Assembly (NCBI GenBank): GCA_017938245.1
Contig: JAGBBX010000015.1
Coordinates: 1 to 64,000, forward strand
Origin: Bacteroidaceae bacterium
Lineage (GTDB): Bacteria; Bacteroidota; Bacteroidia; Bacteroidales; Bacteroidaceae
Length of the DNA stretch: 64,000 bases
Reading direction: 5' to 3'
Below, piece after piece: positions 35,343 through 44,526 of the stretch. The position numbers were made by a program, and so were the translations under genes. The number at the start of each line of letters is the position of its first letter. Position 1 is the first letter of the stretch. Under the pieces are notes generated by a model that saw only the letters and a list, made by a program, of their open reading frames with translations, had not been told where the DNA came from and ran no database searches.

Positions 35343-36161
35343 ATGAAAAAGTGCGTATATTTACTAATATTATTTTTAGCCGGCACAATGGTTAGTTGTT
35401 TCGACGGTGGCAGTAAGAGCGTCAATGGAGAGAATATCGAGGATATTAACAGCACAATACCCTTTGCCGTTACAGATACTACAACAAAATTCATAATGGA
35501 TACGTTGGAGAGCAACTCACCCTGTTTGGATATTGAGATTTCCCTCCCGTTTGCACAGGGGGAGAGTTCTCTTTCAGGCAATATAAATTCGGGGATTATA
35601 TATGCTGCATTCGGGCTCGACAGTATGTCGCCACAAGCTGCAATATCGACACTTCTTAATACCGCCGGAAACGAATATCTGGCAAACAGGCACGACTATA
35701 TTAATGAGAAAAGTGCCGACAACTCCCCGGCTTGGTTCAACTATCAGCTAATTATTAAAGGAGAGCAAAAGAGAGGCTACAAGGAGTGTATAAACTACAG
35801 TATCAATAATTACACTTACGAGGGAGGTGCACACGGGTTAGAAACCTGTATACTGCTTAACTTCGACCACAAAAGCGGAAAGGAGATAAAACTACAAGAC
35901 TTTTTTGTCGAAAACTACGAAGAGCAGTTGAGTAACTTGCTGTTAGAGACTTTAGGTCGACAAATTGGTGCAACAACCATCGATGAGATAAATGAATATG
36001 GTTATTTTAATATCGCAGAGCTTTATCCCACAGAGAATTTCCTACTTGCGCCCGATAGCATTATCTTTGTATACAATTGTTACGAGATTGCACCATATAG
36101 TATGGGCAGAACAAGAATTGCTCTTGGATACGACCAAATAGAGAATATCATAAAAAAATAA
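35343..36161 (+). CDS. lipoprotein with a DUF3298 (RsiV-like) domain
   Basis: 272 residues. Lipoprotein signal peptide MKKCVYLLILFLAGTMVSC with the lipid-attachment Cys at 19. The C-terminal half has the DUF3298 pattern: NYTYEGGAHGLETCILLNFD, KSGKEIKLQDFF and a final beta-strand region. The N-terminal half corresponds to the partner PdaC/DUF4163-like region. Related domains occur in RsiV, the anti-sigma factor that senses lysozyme, but here there is no anti-sigma part. Likely in the outer membrane; ligand unknown. rsmG follows after 20 bases. Confidence 0.78.
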   Translation: MKKCVYLLILFLAGTMVSCFDGGSKSVNGENIEDINSTIPFAVTDTTTKFIMDTLESNSPCLDIEISLPFAQGESSLSGNINSGIIYAAFGLDSMSPQAAISTLLNTAGNEYLANRHDYINEKSADNSPAWFNYQLIIKGEQKRGYKECINYSINNYTYEGGAHGLETCILLNFDHKSGKEIKLQDFFVENYEEQLSNLLLETLGRQIGATTIDEINEYGYFNIAELYPTENFLLAPDSIIFVYNCYEIAPYSMGRTRIALGYDQIENIIKK

Positions 36162-36181
36162 TAAGCTTATAAGAGACTACT

Positions 36182-36805
36182 ATGGATAGAATAAAGAAAT
36201 ATTTTCCGAAACTTACAGAAAAGCAGATTCAGCAGTATACAGCGCTCTACGACCTGTATTACGATTGGAATAACAAGATAAATGTAATATCGCGTAAAGA
36301 TATCGAGAATCTATATCTTCACCACGTTCTGCACTCATTGGCAATAGCAAAAACAATAACTTTCCGTCCCGGAACAACTGTTATGGATATGGGCTGCGGA
36401 GGTGGATTCCCGGGTATTCCTTTGGCAATTATGTTCCCCGAGGTTAAATTCCATCTTGTCGACAGCATTGGAAAGAAAGTGCGTGTTGCATCGGAGATTG
36501 CAGCTGCAATAGGACTTGAGAATGTCACTACCACTCATAGTCGCGCACAGGAGATTAAAGAGAAATACAATTTTGTTGTCAGCCGTGCTGTGATGCAACT
36601 CCCCGAACTTGTAAAAATATGCCGCAAGAACATTGGAAAAGAACAGCTGAATGCACTGCCCAACGGTATTATCTGTCTTAAAGGAGGCAACATACAGGCC
36701 GAGGTTCAGCAATATAAAAACATAGTTGACATCACACCGCTTGAGAGCATTTTCGAAGAGGAGTTCTTCAAAGACAAAAAGGTTGTTTATCTGCCAATAG
36801 GATAA
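36182..36805 (+). CDS. rsmG: 16S rRNA (guanine-527-N7)-methyltransferase
   Basis: 207 residues, the normal RsmG length. It has the N-terminal helices YYDWNNKINVISRKDIENLY, the AdoMet-binding loop VMDMGCGGGFPGIPLAIMFP, the motif HLVDSIGKKVRVA and the catalytic-region VVSRAVMQLPELV. RsmG methylates G527 of 16S rRNA; loss gives low-level streptomycin resistance. It is followed by the MBL hydrolase gene after 4 bases, so the two are translationally close. In many bacteria rsmG sits in the gid/par region, which is not the case here. Confidence 0.95.
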   Translation: MDRIKKYFPKLTEKQIQQYTALYDLYYDWNNKINVISRKDIENLYLHHVLHSLAIAKTITFRPGTTVMDMGCGGGFPGIPLAIMFPEVKFHLVDSIGKKVRVASEIAAAIGLENVTTTHSRAQEIKEKYNFVVSRAVMQLPELVKICRKNIGKEQLNALPNGIICLKGGNIQAEVQQYKNIVDITPLESIFEEEFFKDKKVVYLPIG

Positions 36806-36809
36806 TTTT

Positions 36810-37448
36810 ATGGAACTTAAAATATTTACTTTTAACCCTATACAGGTAAACTGCCATCTGTTGTGGGACGAGACAAATGAGGCCGCCCTCATCGATTGCG
36901 GCTGCTTGTTCGATAGCGAAAAGAGCGAACTAAAAAGGTTCATAGAGAGCAACAATCTGCAACTGAAAGTGTATCTTAATACGCATCTGCATTTCGACCA
37001 CATTTTTGGAAACCCCTACATTTATAAAGAGTTTGGGCTTGCAGCCTGGGCCAATGACGCCGATTGGCATTGGGCCGAGAATATTGCACAACGTGTAGCA
37101 CGGTTCGGCCTGCGTTACGACGAAAGAATCCCTGCATTAGGACGCATTCTCAGTGACGGCGACGAGATTCATTTCGGCAAACAACGCATTGTCGCAATAT
37201 CGGTTCCGGGACACTCACCCGGCAGCCTTGCCTACCACATTCCCGAGCACAAGATGCTTTTCTCGGGCGATGCACTTTTCCGCGACAGCATAGGACGCAC
37301 CGATTTCCCCGACTCGAACCACACCCTGCTTATATCGAGTATAAAGGAGAAACTTTTCACATTACCCAAAGACACGGTCGTATATCCCGGACACGACCGC
37401 AGTACAACAATAGAATACGAGAGCGAATATAATATGTTTGTAAGATAA
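36810..37448 (+). CDS. MBL-fold metallo-hydrolase (glyoxalase II-like)
   Basis: 212 residues with all zinc-binding motifs of the metallo-beta-lactamase fold: NTHLHFDHIFGN (HxHxDH), SVPGHSPGSLAYH, FSGDALFRDSIGRTDFP and VYPGHDRSTT. This set is typical of glyoxalase II-like hydrolases (YcbL type), which cleave thioesters. Bacteroidota lack classical glutathione in most cases, so the true substrate is uncertain. It is the last gene of a three-gene plus-strand unit ending in a strong terminator. Confidence 0.88.
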   Translation: MELKIFTFNPIQVNCHLLWDETNEAALIDCGCLFDSEKSELKRFIESNNLQLKVYLNTHLHFDHIFGNPYIYKEFGLAAWANDADWHWAENIAQRVARFGLRYDERIPALGRILSDGDEIHFGKQRIVAISVPGHSPGSLAYHIPEHKMLFSGDALFRDSIGRTDFPDSNHTLLISSIKEKLFTLPKDTVVYPGHDRSTTIEYESEYNMFVR

Positions 37449-37461
37449 ATTACCAAAATAC

Positions 37462-37499
37462 AACAAGGTGTGTCAGAACATTTCTTGACACACCTTGTT
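37462..37499. terminator. bidirectional terminator
   Basis: AACAAGGTGTGTCA (37462-37475) pairs perfectly with TGACACACCTTGTT (37486-37499), with T-rich sequence on the plus side. It ends the rsmG-MBL unit and can also end the convergent repressor gene, whose stop is only 3 bases away. Confidence 0.85.
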
Positions 37500-37502
37500 T
37501 GT

Positions 37503-38135
37503 TTATAGTCGTTCTATCCTGTTTACCACGTGAAAGACTGCACAGATATCGCTTTTCTTAATAGCAAACGATGGATAGTTGGGCGATACGCACCACATTA
37601 ATTCGCTGTTATCCTTGTCGTGATAGCAACGCTTAATCATCCTCGACTCGTTAGTCACAATCATATAAATCTTATCGGGGTCAATATCGCGCAACGACTC
37701 TACCCTATTTACACCAATTATGTCTCCCGAATGAATCTCGGGTTCCATAGAGGTACCCGAAACAGGAAAATAGAACTGCGCACTCCACTGTGGTACCGAG
37801 ATATACCCCGAAGGTCTCTCTGCCGAAGGGTCAAAAGCATCCTTAAAACCTGCCGACACAGGAAGGTCATTGTAAAAAGGAGAGAAATCCTTTGACAACA
37901 TTGGCTGCCCTGCATCTAAAAGCATATCACCTTCGCCAAGCATAAGCCACGCCGGAGAAATATCACCGAAATTATTCAATATCGCCGACACAAGCTCCAT
38001 ACCAACCTTTGCATCCTCATTTATCTGTCGGTTAAGCGTTCTTTGCGGAATGCCAAGAATAGGACTTGCACTGTTTGCATTCAGCCCTTTGTACTCCATT
38101 ACTCTTATAATACGTTGTTTTATTGTTTCTCTCAT
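37503..38135 (-). CDS. XRE-type repressor with S24 (LexA/CI-like) peptidase domain
   Basis: 210 residues from the Met at 38135 (alternative Met at 38144). The N-terminus is a helix-turn-helix (KGLNANSASPILGIPQRTLN, NRQINEDAKVGMELVSAIL). The C-terminus is an S24 autoproteolysis domain with the catalytic Ser in VSGTSMEPEIHSGDIIGV and the Lys in SRMIKRCYHD. Such repressors cleave themselves when RecA filaments form, or act as phage-type CI proteins without cleavage. I see no clear Ala-Gly cleavage site, though PVSAGFKDAF near residue 95 is a possible one (AG). Two small plus-strand genes are divergent from it across a 270-base regulatory region with repeated motifs. Confidence 0.85.
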   Translation of the reverse strand: MRETIKQRIIRVMEYKGLNANSASPILGIPQRTLNRQINEDAKVGMELVSAILNNFGDISPAWLMLGEGDMLLDAGQPMLSKDFSPFYNDLPVSAGFKDAFDPSAERPSGYISVPQWSAQFYFPVSGTSMEPEIHSGDIIGVNRVESLRDIDPDKIYMIVTNESRMIKRCYHDKDNSELMWCVSPNYPSFAIKKSDICAVFHVVNRIERL

Positions 38136-38266
38136 AATATCCAAATTACATATAACTAATTATAATTAAAGTAGATAAGTCTTAAAATTCACAATCCTAT
38201 TATTTAGAGACATTCTAAATAGACAAATTTTGCTAATTTAACAACAAATTTTCTACTTTTAGAGCT

Positions 38267-38360
38267 TATATTTGTAGCCACAAATGGCTAACCAATTTTA
38301 AAAAAAACAAAACAGTTTATATAAAAGCCATTTTTGTCTCAAATAAAAGATATTTGTGGC
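38267..38360 (+). promoter_or_regulatory. divergent control region between repressor and small genes
   Basis: TATATTTG at 38267-38274 is a -7 element for the plus strand. Just downstream the motif GCCACAAAT occurs at 38278-38286 and its reverse complement ATTTGTGGC at 38352-38360. The first copy sits in a small palindrome AGCCA-CAAA-TGGCT. These are candidate binding sites for the S24 repressor encoded on the other side. The rest of 38136-38414 is AT-rich without genes. Confidence 0.45.
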
Positions 38361-38414
38361 AAACATACGATAATTCTTTAAAACGAAAAAGGAAAACTAT
38401 AAAAAGATTATAAT

Positions 38415-38807
38415 ATGGAGAAAGTGAGCAAGACAAAATTCTTCTGCGAATGCTTCTTCGAGAAGTGTATGGAATGGATAGAGTTCCTTCGCAACGGCAT
38501 TGTAAGACGCGACCAGTGGGTAAGTAATTTATCGGAGCATTACTGCATATATAAAGATTATATGTGCAAGGAGTTTGTCAAAGACTTTCTGGACGAACGC
38601 GAGAAGATATTGGGAAATAATCGCTACAAGATGTTCATAAATATTATTCAAGAAAAGGGAGAACCCGGAACAGTGGGTAAGGTTATGCTCTACAGCAAAG
38701 ACAAACTCATACATCAAGCAACACTGAAAGTAAAGATTATGGATGATAATGAGGGAAACATTATCTTTTGGGCATTCGACAAGAACGAGAACAAAAAAGA
38801 TAATTAA
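38415..38807 (+). CDS. 130-residue protein of unknown function
   Basis: Open from ATG at 38415 and divergent from the S24 repressor. The protein is charged and has no signal peptide: KTKFFCECFFEKCMEWIEFL near the start, KEFVKDFLDEREKILGNNRY in the middle, and GEPGTVGKVMLYSKDKLIHQ then KVKIMDDNEGNIIFWAFDKN at the end. I recognise no family. Its position opposite a CI/LexA-like repressor, behind a consensus promoter with shared motifs, suggests it is a repressor target, perhaps induced under stress. Confidence 0.55.
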   Translation: MEKVSKTKFFCECFFEKCMEWIEFLRNGIVRRDQWVSNLSEHYCIYKDYMCKEFVKDFLDEREKILGNNRYKMFINIIQEKGEPGTVGKVMLYSKDKLIHQATLKVKIMDDNEGNIIFWAFDKNENKKDN

Positions 38808-38873
38808 TATAACAACACACGAACCATTTAGAATAATTCTGATAAGAACAAATAAATATTAAATATAAATATT

Positions 38874-39071
38874 ATGAGAGCAATTACACTTATGACAGCG
38901 CAGGTGGTGAGTCTGTTTATTCTCATCGCATCTGCAAACAGACTTTTCGAGGAGACAAAAAGCACATTCGCGTTTGCACTATCATTTATAGCATTTGCTG
39001 CGTGCAGTATATATATTGGGAACCATCAAAAAGAGCTGCTCAAAGAGGTCGATAGAGAATACGGAGCATAG
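38874..39071 (+). CDS. 65-residue membrane protein
   Basis: Small protein with two hydrophobic helices (ITLMTAQVVSLFILIASANR and FAFALSFIAFAACSIYIGNH) and a charged tail (QKELLKEVDREYGA). It lies 66 bases after the 130-residue gene and before a strong terminator, so both probably form one transcript. Unknown function; a short two-helix protein next to an SOS-like repressor could act on the membrane, but that is speculation. Confidence 0.55.
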   Translation: MRAITLMTAQVVSLFILIASANRLFEETKSTFAFALSFIAFAACSIYIGNHQKELLKEVDREYGA

Positions 39072-39113
39072 AAAAGATTGACAATACCGTTGTTTGTTTA
39101 TTTCATTATTCAA

Positions 39114-39152
39114 GCCCTTCCTCTGTCTTTTTTCGAGAGACAGAGGAAGGGC
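39114..39152 (+). terminator. terminator after the small divergent operon
   Basis: GCCCTTCCTCTGTCT (39114-39128) pairs perfectly over 15 bases with AGACAGAGGAAGGGC (39138-39152), with GTTTAT following. It lies between convergent genes and could also serve the RSH gene on the minus strand. Confidence 0.8.
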
Positions 39153-39194
39153 GTTTATGTAAAAAAGTCCGATAGTCTGGAATAACAGCAGAAA

Positions 39195-41057
39195 TTACTC
39201 ATTTGTAATCTTAACCTCCTCTACTCCCTCTATTGCAGAAATATTTGCAATAACCTCAAGCAGCTCGGCCGAAGAGTGCACATTGAATTTCATCGAGCAA
39301 GTAACAATCTCGTCGACACACTCGGTGAGTATTCTCGTCAGCGATAATCGCAAATGGTTGGTAATGCTGTCAATAAGGTCACTAAGCAAATGATAGCGGT
39401 CTATTGCTGTAACAACTATTCCTACAGGATAGAGGAATGAAGCATCCTCCTCGAAGTTTACGGCTACAATATCGTCGCCGTGCTGCGAAGCAAGGCGAAT
39501 AGCAGTCTTACAATCGCGTCGGTGCAGTGTAATTGTACCATCCTCGGCCTTGAAGCCAATAACCTCGTCACCGGGCAGCGGATGACAATTAGTGCATCGC
39601 TCGTATGGTATTTTCTTCTGTTTATTGAGCAGACCGTGCAGGTGTGTCTTTGCCTTGTATGTGCGCACGTGATCGAGCCAATCGGGCGAAGGAGTAACAC
39701 TCTCGTTAGAGCCAATCTCGACACAATCGCCCGATGCCAACTCTGTCTTTACCGATACAAGGCGACCATTTACACGAGCATATTGTGCGTGTTCGGCAAG
39801 CTTGCTGTGTATCTCAAAAGCAAAGTCGAGTGCAGTTGAATCTTTTGGCAGAATGACAGGCTCTCCTTGCGGAGTAAAAACTGTAATATCATCGTTGTAG
39901 AACGACGATGTTATTCCATCCATATACTCAACCTCCTTACGGTGGCTGGCAATATCCTTAAGAAGTTCTTTGAATTTCTCTATCCAGTTGGCAATATTAC
40001 CCTCGCTGCGCTCTGAGAGACAACCGAACTGCGATTTTCGCACCATACGCTCGGACGAAATATGCACCTCTTCCCACACACCCGACTCGGTAAGTAACTT
40101 CACGTGGAAACTCTGATAGCCGTTCTCTTTTGGCGAGTCGATGTAGTTGGCAACGCTGCCTGGTTTCTCCTTGAAACGGTCGGTGAGCATAGAGTATATT
40201 CTTAGGCTCATATCCTTCTCGGAGTAGTCGCCGTATGGGTATATTATACGTATATAATACTTCCCTTGCACGTGGTTGAAGTCGCAATTTGCAGCGTGCA
40301 TCTTTTTCCACACACTATATGGCCCACGACTCACAATCTCGGTTCGTGCCAAAAGAATATCATTGTCGCTGAGCATTTTCTCTATTTTGGCAATGAACCC
40401 CGAGAGTGCAGTTGTCTTTTCGTTCATCTCTTTCTCGACAAGTTGTGCCATCATCGCATAGTCACGAGGACAACGGAAACGGAAAGAAAGATTTTCAAGT
40501 TCGCGCTTAATGTGGTACAGTCCCAAACGGTGTGCCAAAGGAGCATAGAAGTAGTCGGTCTCTCCTGCAATCTTCATCTGTTTGTCGGGACGCATACTGC
40601 TTAGTGTACGCATATTATGCAGACGGTCGGCAAGTTTTATGAGCAGAGCACGAATATCGTACTGCAGCGAGTCGAGCATCTGTTTATAATTATCAATCTG
40701 TTTCGATGCCTCGTAATGCGTACGTTTCTTCTTTGTAACCACATTTACAAGGAAAGCAACATCGTCGCCGAAACGCTCACGAATATCCTCTATTGTATAA
40801 TCGGTATCCTCGACCACATCGTGCAGGAATGCAGCAATTATCGGGTCGGGACCAAGAGCCAACTCCTCGGCAACGATACGTGCCACAGCCAGCGGATGCA
40901 TAATGTAAGGTTCGCCCGATTTACGACGCTGATCTTTATGCGCCTCCTTTGCCAAAAGATATGCCTCGCGGATGCGTTTTACATCCTCGGAACCCAAACG
41001 ACGGGCAAGAATTGCCAACAACTCATCTACCCCACGATCAATTTCCTTGTATTCCAT
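39195..41057 (-). CDS. RelA/SpoT-homologue (RSH), hydrolase intact, synthetase site degenerate
   Basis: 620 residues from the Met at 41057 (the longer frame adds 35 hydrophobic residues and is unlikely). The HD hydrolase has H54, HD at 79-80 (AAFLHDVVEDTDYT) and KLADRLHNMRTL, so (p)ppGpp hydrolysis looks possible. In the synthetase region the usual D-L-x-A-x-R motif reads GKYYIRIIYPYG, losing the metal-binding Asp, and the GRxK motif reads SRGPYSVWKKM. The NGYQSFH motif remains. TGS (ITVFTPQGEPVILPKDST), a Cys/His zinc region (YERCTNCHPLPGD) and an ACT domain follow. This suggests a SpoT-like hydrolase without synthesis. A second RSH elsewhere in the genome would be expected. Confidence 0.85.
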   Translation of the reverse strand: MEYKEIDRGVDELLAILARRLGSEDVKRIREAYLLAKEAHKDQRRKSGEPYIMHPLAVARIVAEELALGPDPIIAAFLHDVVEDTDYTIEDIRERFGDDVAFLVNVVTKKKRTHYEASKQIDNYKQMLDSLQYDIRALLIKLADRLHNMRTLSSMRPDKQMKIAGETDYFYAPLAHRLGLYHIKRELENLSFRFRCPRDYAMMAQLVEKEMNEKTTALSGFIAKIEKMLSDNDILLARTEIVSRGPYSVWKKMHAANCDFNHVQGKYYIRIIYPYGDYSEKDMSLRIYSMLTDRFKEKPGSVANYIDSPKENGYQSFHVKLLTESGVWEEVHISSERMVRKSQFGCLSERSEGNIANWIEKFKELLKDIASHRKEVEYMDGITSSFYNDDITVFTPQGEPVILPKDSTALDFAFEIHSKLAEHAQYARVNGRLVSVKTELASGDCVEIGSNESVTPSPDWLDHVRTYKAKTHLHGLLNKQKKIPYERCTNCHPLPGDEVIGFKAEDGTITLHRRDCKTAIRLASQHGDDIVAVNFEEDASFLYPVGIVVTAIDRYHLLSDLIDSITNHLRLSLTRILTECVDEIVTCSMKFNVHSSAELLEVIANISAIEGVEEVKITNE

Positions 41058-41267
41058 AGCCAATATGTTTTTTAATCCAAGAGTGCGAATATGGCAAAAA
41101 AATATCGACATACAAACGAAAAGTATAAAAAATACGAAAAAATATAAAAATAGCTGTAGCATTATAGAAATAAATTCCTTGATACAGTTCGGTATATCGT
41201 CATAAATGATTAACTTCGCGACGAATTTTGTTTTTATAAGAATTAAGGATTAAATTTTATAGATAAT

Positions 41268-42287
41268 ATGATAGAACAGATAAACCTGTTGTTTGAAGAG
41301 GTTAAAGGACTCACCGCCGCCAATGCCGAGGAACTGGAGGCGCTACGTCTTAAATACCTTAGCAAAAAAGGAATTATAAACGGACTTATGGCACAGTTCC
41401 GCGAGGTTCCTGCCGAGCAAAAGCGCGAAGTGGGTGTAAAGCTCAACGAACTTAAGAATGCGATACAAGAGCAGTTCAATGCCCTTAAAGAGAGCCTTGC
41501 AAGCAAGGACGAGGAGTTATGCGGAATAGACCTTACACGTACTTCGTACCCCACCCGTTTGGGAACACGACATCCTCTGTCAATCGTAAAGAACGAGATT
41601 GTGGATATTTTTGCACGATTGGGATTCTCTATTGCCGATGGAGTTGAGGTCGAGGACGACTGGCACGTATTCTCGTCGATGAACTTTGCCGAGGACCATC
41701 CTGCACGCGATATGCAAGATACATTCTTCATCGAGGCACACCCCGATATTATTCTGCGTACACACACCAGTAGCGTACAGAGCCACGTGATGGAGACAAG
41801 CAAGCCCCCTATCCGCATCATCGCCCCCGGACGTGTATACCGTAACGAGGCAATCAGCTACCGCGCCCACTGTTTCTTCCATCAGTTAGAGGGACTTTAC
41901 ATCGACAAGAATGTATCGTTCACCGACCTTAAGCAGGTTCTTTTGCTCTTTGCTCAGGAGATGTTCGGCACAGGCACCAAGATTCGTCTGCGTCCTTCGT
42001 ACTTCCCCTTTACCGAGCCCAGCGCCGAGATGGACATCAGTTGTAACATCTGCGGTGGCAAGGGATGTCCTTTCTGTAAAGGTACAGGATGGGTCGAGAT
42101 TTTGGGTTGCGGAATGGTCGACCCTAACGTTCTTGAACTGTGTGGCATAGACAGCAAGGAGTATACAGGTTACGCATTCGGAATGGGAATTGAGCGCATC
42201 ACCAACCTCAAATATCAGGTTAAGGACTTGCGTCTTTTCAGCGAGAATGATGTTCGTTTCTTGAAACTTTTTGAGAGTGCCAACTAA
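41268..42287 (+). CDS. pheS: phenylalanine-tRNA ligase alpha subunit
   Basis: 339 residues, normal for PheS. It has the N-terminal coiled-coil (LLFEEVKGLTAANAEELEAL), then class II motifs: GTRHPLSIVKNEIVDIF, motif 2 PGRVYRNEAISYRAHCFFHQ LEG and motif 3 GYAFGMGIERITNLKYQ. A Cys-rich insertion CNICGGKGCPFCKGTGW (four CxxC-type Cys) is typical of Bacteroidota PheS and probably binds zinc. With PheT (not in the window) it charges tRNA-Phe. The gene appears monocistronic and divergent from the RSH gene. Confidence 0.96.
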   Translation: MIEQINLLFEEVKGLTAANAEELEALRLKYLSKKGIINGLMAQFREVPAEQKREVGVKLNELKNAIQEQFNALKESLASKDEELCGIDLTRTSYPTRLGTRHPLSIVKNEIVDIFARLGFSIADGVEVEDDWHVFSSMNFAEDHPARDMQDTFFIEAHPDIILRTHTSSVQSHVMETSKPPIRIIAPGRVYRNEAISYRAHCFFHQLEGLYIDKNVSFTDLKQVLLLFAQEMFGTGTKIRLRPSYFPFTEPSAEMDISCNICGGKGCPFCKGTGWVEILGCGMVDPNVLELCGIDSKEYTGYAFGMGIERITNLKYQVKDLRLFSENDVRFLKLFESAN

Positions 42288-42317
42288 ATAGGTTATGTCA
42301 CCAACACATATTATGTT

Positions 42318-42370
42318 ATAATAATAGACGCAGTGAGAGTGCGAATACTTCTCGCTGCGTTTATTATTAT
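42318..42370 (+). terminator. long hairpin after pheS
   Basis: A 21-base arm at 42318-42338 (ATAATAATAGACGCAGTGAGA) pairs with 42350-42370 with only two G-T wobbles. The loop is 11 bases. It lies 30 bases after the pheS stop. The T-run is mixed with A, so it may also act as a processing or stability element before the M3 peptidase gene. Confidence 0.65.
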
Positions 42371-42413
42371 AGCAGGATACACCGCGATAAACAAACTAAC
42401 AAAATAAAACATT

Positions 42414-44516
42414 ATGAAGAAAACAATCATCACTTCACTTACAACAATCGTTATGATTACACAAATTTCCTGTGGTGGAGGCAGCGACCCCAAAATGGCG
42501 ATCCTGAGCGAGAGCAAAGCACCCTTCGGTGCCCCCGAGTTCCACCTTTATCAGACAGCCGACTACCTTGAGGCATTCAAGATTGGCATCGAAGAGAAAC
42601 GTGCCGACATCAAGAAAATTATCGAGAACAGCGAGGCGCCCACCTTTGCCAACACCATCGATGCTCTTGAGCTTAGTGGCGAAAGCCTCGAGAAGGTATC
42701 ATCAATCTTCTTCAACCTTAACGAGAGCGACAACACCCCCGAGATGACCGAGATTGAGAATGCCGTCTCGCCCTTGCTCACCGAACTCAGCGGCTACATC
42801 TTTATGAACGACTCGCTCTTCACCCGCATACGCACACTGTACGACCAGCGCGAGAGCCTGCACCTTAGCGAGGAGCAGATGATTGTGCTTGACAACTACT
42901 ACCAGCAGTTTGTTCGTGGCGGTGCACTTCTGAACGAGGAGGATAAAGCAAAATTGCTCGATATAAACACCAAGCTGAGCCTCGCATCAATCGAGTTCAG
43001 CAAGAATCTCTTGGCCGACAGCAAGCTATTCAAGCTTGTTATCACCGACGAGAAAGACCTTAGCGGATTGCCTCAAGGCGTGCGCGACGCTGCTGCCGAG
43101 GCTGCCAAAGCCGAGGGAGTTGAGGGGTGGATTTTTACTCTCGACAAGCCCAGCTGCATCCCCTTCTTGCAATATGCCGATAACCGTGAACTGCGCGAGA
43201 AGGTTTACAAAGCCTACTATGGTCGCGGCGACAACAAGAATGAGAATAACAACAAAGATGTAATACGTCGCATACTGCAACTGCGCCAACAGAAAGCAAA
43301 ACTCTTAGGATTCAACGATTTTGCAGCATTCACATTGGATGCAAAGATGGCAAAAACAGCCGAGGCCGCCAACAACCTGCTTATGAGCATTTGGGAGCCC
43401 GCCGTACAGCGCGCAAAAGAGGAGCGTGCTGCGCTTCAGGCAATTATTGATATGGAGGGAGGAAAATTCAAATTGGAAGGTTGGGACTGGTTCTACTACA
43501 CCGAAAAACTGCGCAAAGCAAAATACTCGCTGAACGATGCCGACATTAAACCTTACTTTAAATTAGAGAATGTTCTTGCCGGTGCATTCGACTGTGCACA
43601 GCGCCTGTACGGTGTAAAATTTGTCGAGCGCAACGACATCCCCGTTTACCACAATGAGGTGAGCACATACGAGGTTATCGACAGCAAAGGCGAGCATCTA
43701 GCAATCTTCTACACCGACTTCTTCCCCCGCCCCAGCAAACGCGGTGGTGCCTGGATGACCAACTTTGTCAACCAGCGTAACATCGGTGGTCCCGAGGTTC
43801 GTCCAATGGTAGTAAACGTATGTAACTTCACTGCTCCTACAGGCGACACACCCGCACTGCTTAACATCGACGAGACACGCACACTGTTCCACGAGTTTGG
43901 CCACGCACTACACGGAATGCTCACTAAGACACACTATCCCAACGTTAGCGGCACAAGTGTTAAGCACGATTTTGTGGAGTTGTTCTCACAGATTAACGAA
44001 AAGTGGGCAATAGAACCCGAGGTAATGCGCAGCTATGCAAAGCACTACCAGACAGGCGAGATTATCCCCGACACACTCATCGCCAAGATGCAGCGCAGCT
44101 CACACTTTAACCTTGGATTCGAGACAAGTGAGCTTGTTGCAGCAGCACTGCTCGACCTGCGTATGCACACCATCGAGGACTATAGCAATTTTGACTGCAA
44201 CGAGTTCGAGAAAGAGGTACGCAAGGAGCTTGGTTTCATCCCCGAGATTGAGTATCGCTACCGCAGCACAAACTTCTCGCACGTATTTGGTGGAGGCTAT
44301 GCAGTAGGATATTACGCTTATCTTTGGGCCGAGGTACTCGACTGCGACGCATTCGAGTTGTTCAAGGAGCGCGGAATCTTTGATGCCGAGACAGCAGCAA
44401 GCTTCAAGATGCTTGTCGAGATGGGCGGCAGCAAAGACCCTATGCGCGAGTATGTTCGTTTCCGTGGTGCACAGCCTAACCCCAATGCGTTGTTGCGCGC
44501 ACGCGGACTTAAATAA
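42414..44516 (+). CDS. M3-family metallopeptidase, lipoprotein (Dcp-like)
   Basis: 700 residues. The signal peptide MKKTIITSLTTIVMITQISC with Cys at 20 marks a lipoprotein, so the enzyme is anchored in the envelope. The catalytic zinc motif is LFHEFGHALHGML (HExxH, about residue 490). Other conserved segments are RGGAWMTNFVNQRNIGGPEV and FNLGFETSELVAAALLDLRM. Family members are peptidyl-dipeptidases or oligopeptidases that clear short peptides. A second, non-lipoprotein M3 enzyme starts at 62362. The C-GCAxxG-C-C gene follows after 10 bases. Confidence 0.92.
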   Translation: MKKTIITSLTTIVMITQISCGGGSDPKMAILSESKAPFGAPEFHLYQTADYLEAFKIGIEEKRADIKKIIENSEAPTFANTIDALELSGESLEKVSSIFFNLNESDNTPEMTEIENAVSPLLTELSGYIFMNDSLFTRIRTLYDQRESLHLSEEQMIVLDNYYQQFVRGGALLNEEDKAKLLDINTKLSLASIEFSKNLLADSKLFKLVITDEKDLSGLPQGVRDAAAEAAKAEGVEGWIFTLDKPSCIPFLQYADNRELREKVYKAYYGRGDNKNENNNKDVIRRILQLRQQKAKLLGFNDFAAFTLDAKMAKTAEAANNLLMSIWEPAVQRAKEERAALQAIIDMEGGKFKLEGWDWFYYTEKLRKAKYSLNDADIKPYFKLENVLAGAFDCAQRLYGVKFVERNDIPVYHNEVSTYEVIDSKGEHLAIFYTDFFPRPSKRGGAWMTNFVNQRNIGGPEVRPMVVNVCNFTAPTGDTPALLNIDETRTLFHEFGHALHGMLTKTHYPNVSGTSVKHDFVELFSQINEKWAIEPEVMRSYAKHYQTGEIIPDTLIAKMQRSSHFNLGFETSELVAAALLDLRMHTIEDYSNFDCNEFEKEVRKELGFIPEIEYRYRSTNFSHVFGGGYAVGYYAYLWAEVLDCDAFELFKERGIFDAETAASFKMLVEMGGSKDPMREYVRFRGAQPNPNALLRARGLK

Positions 44517-44526
44517 ATAAAGAATA

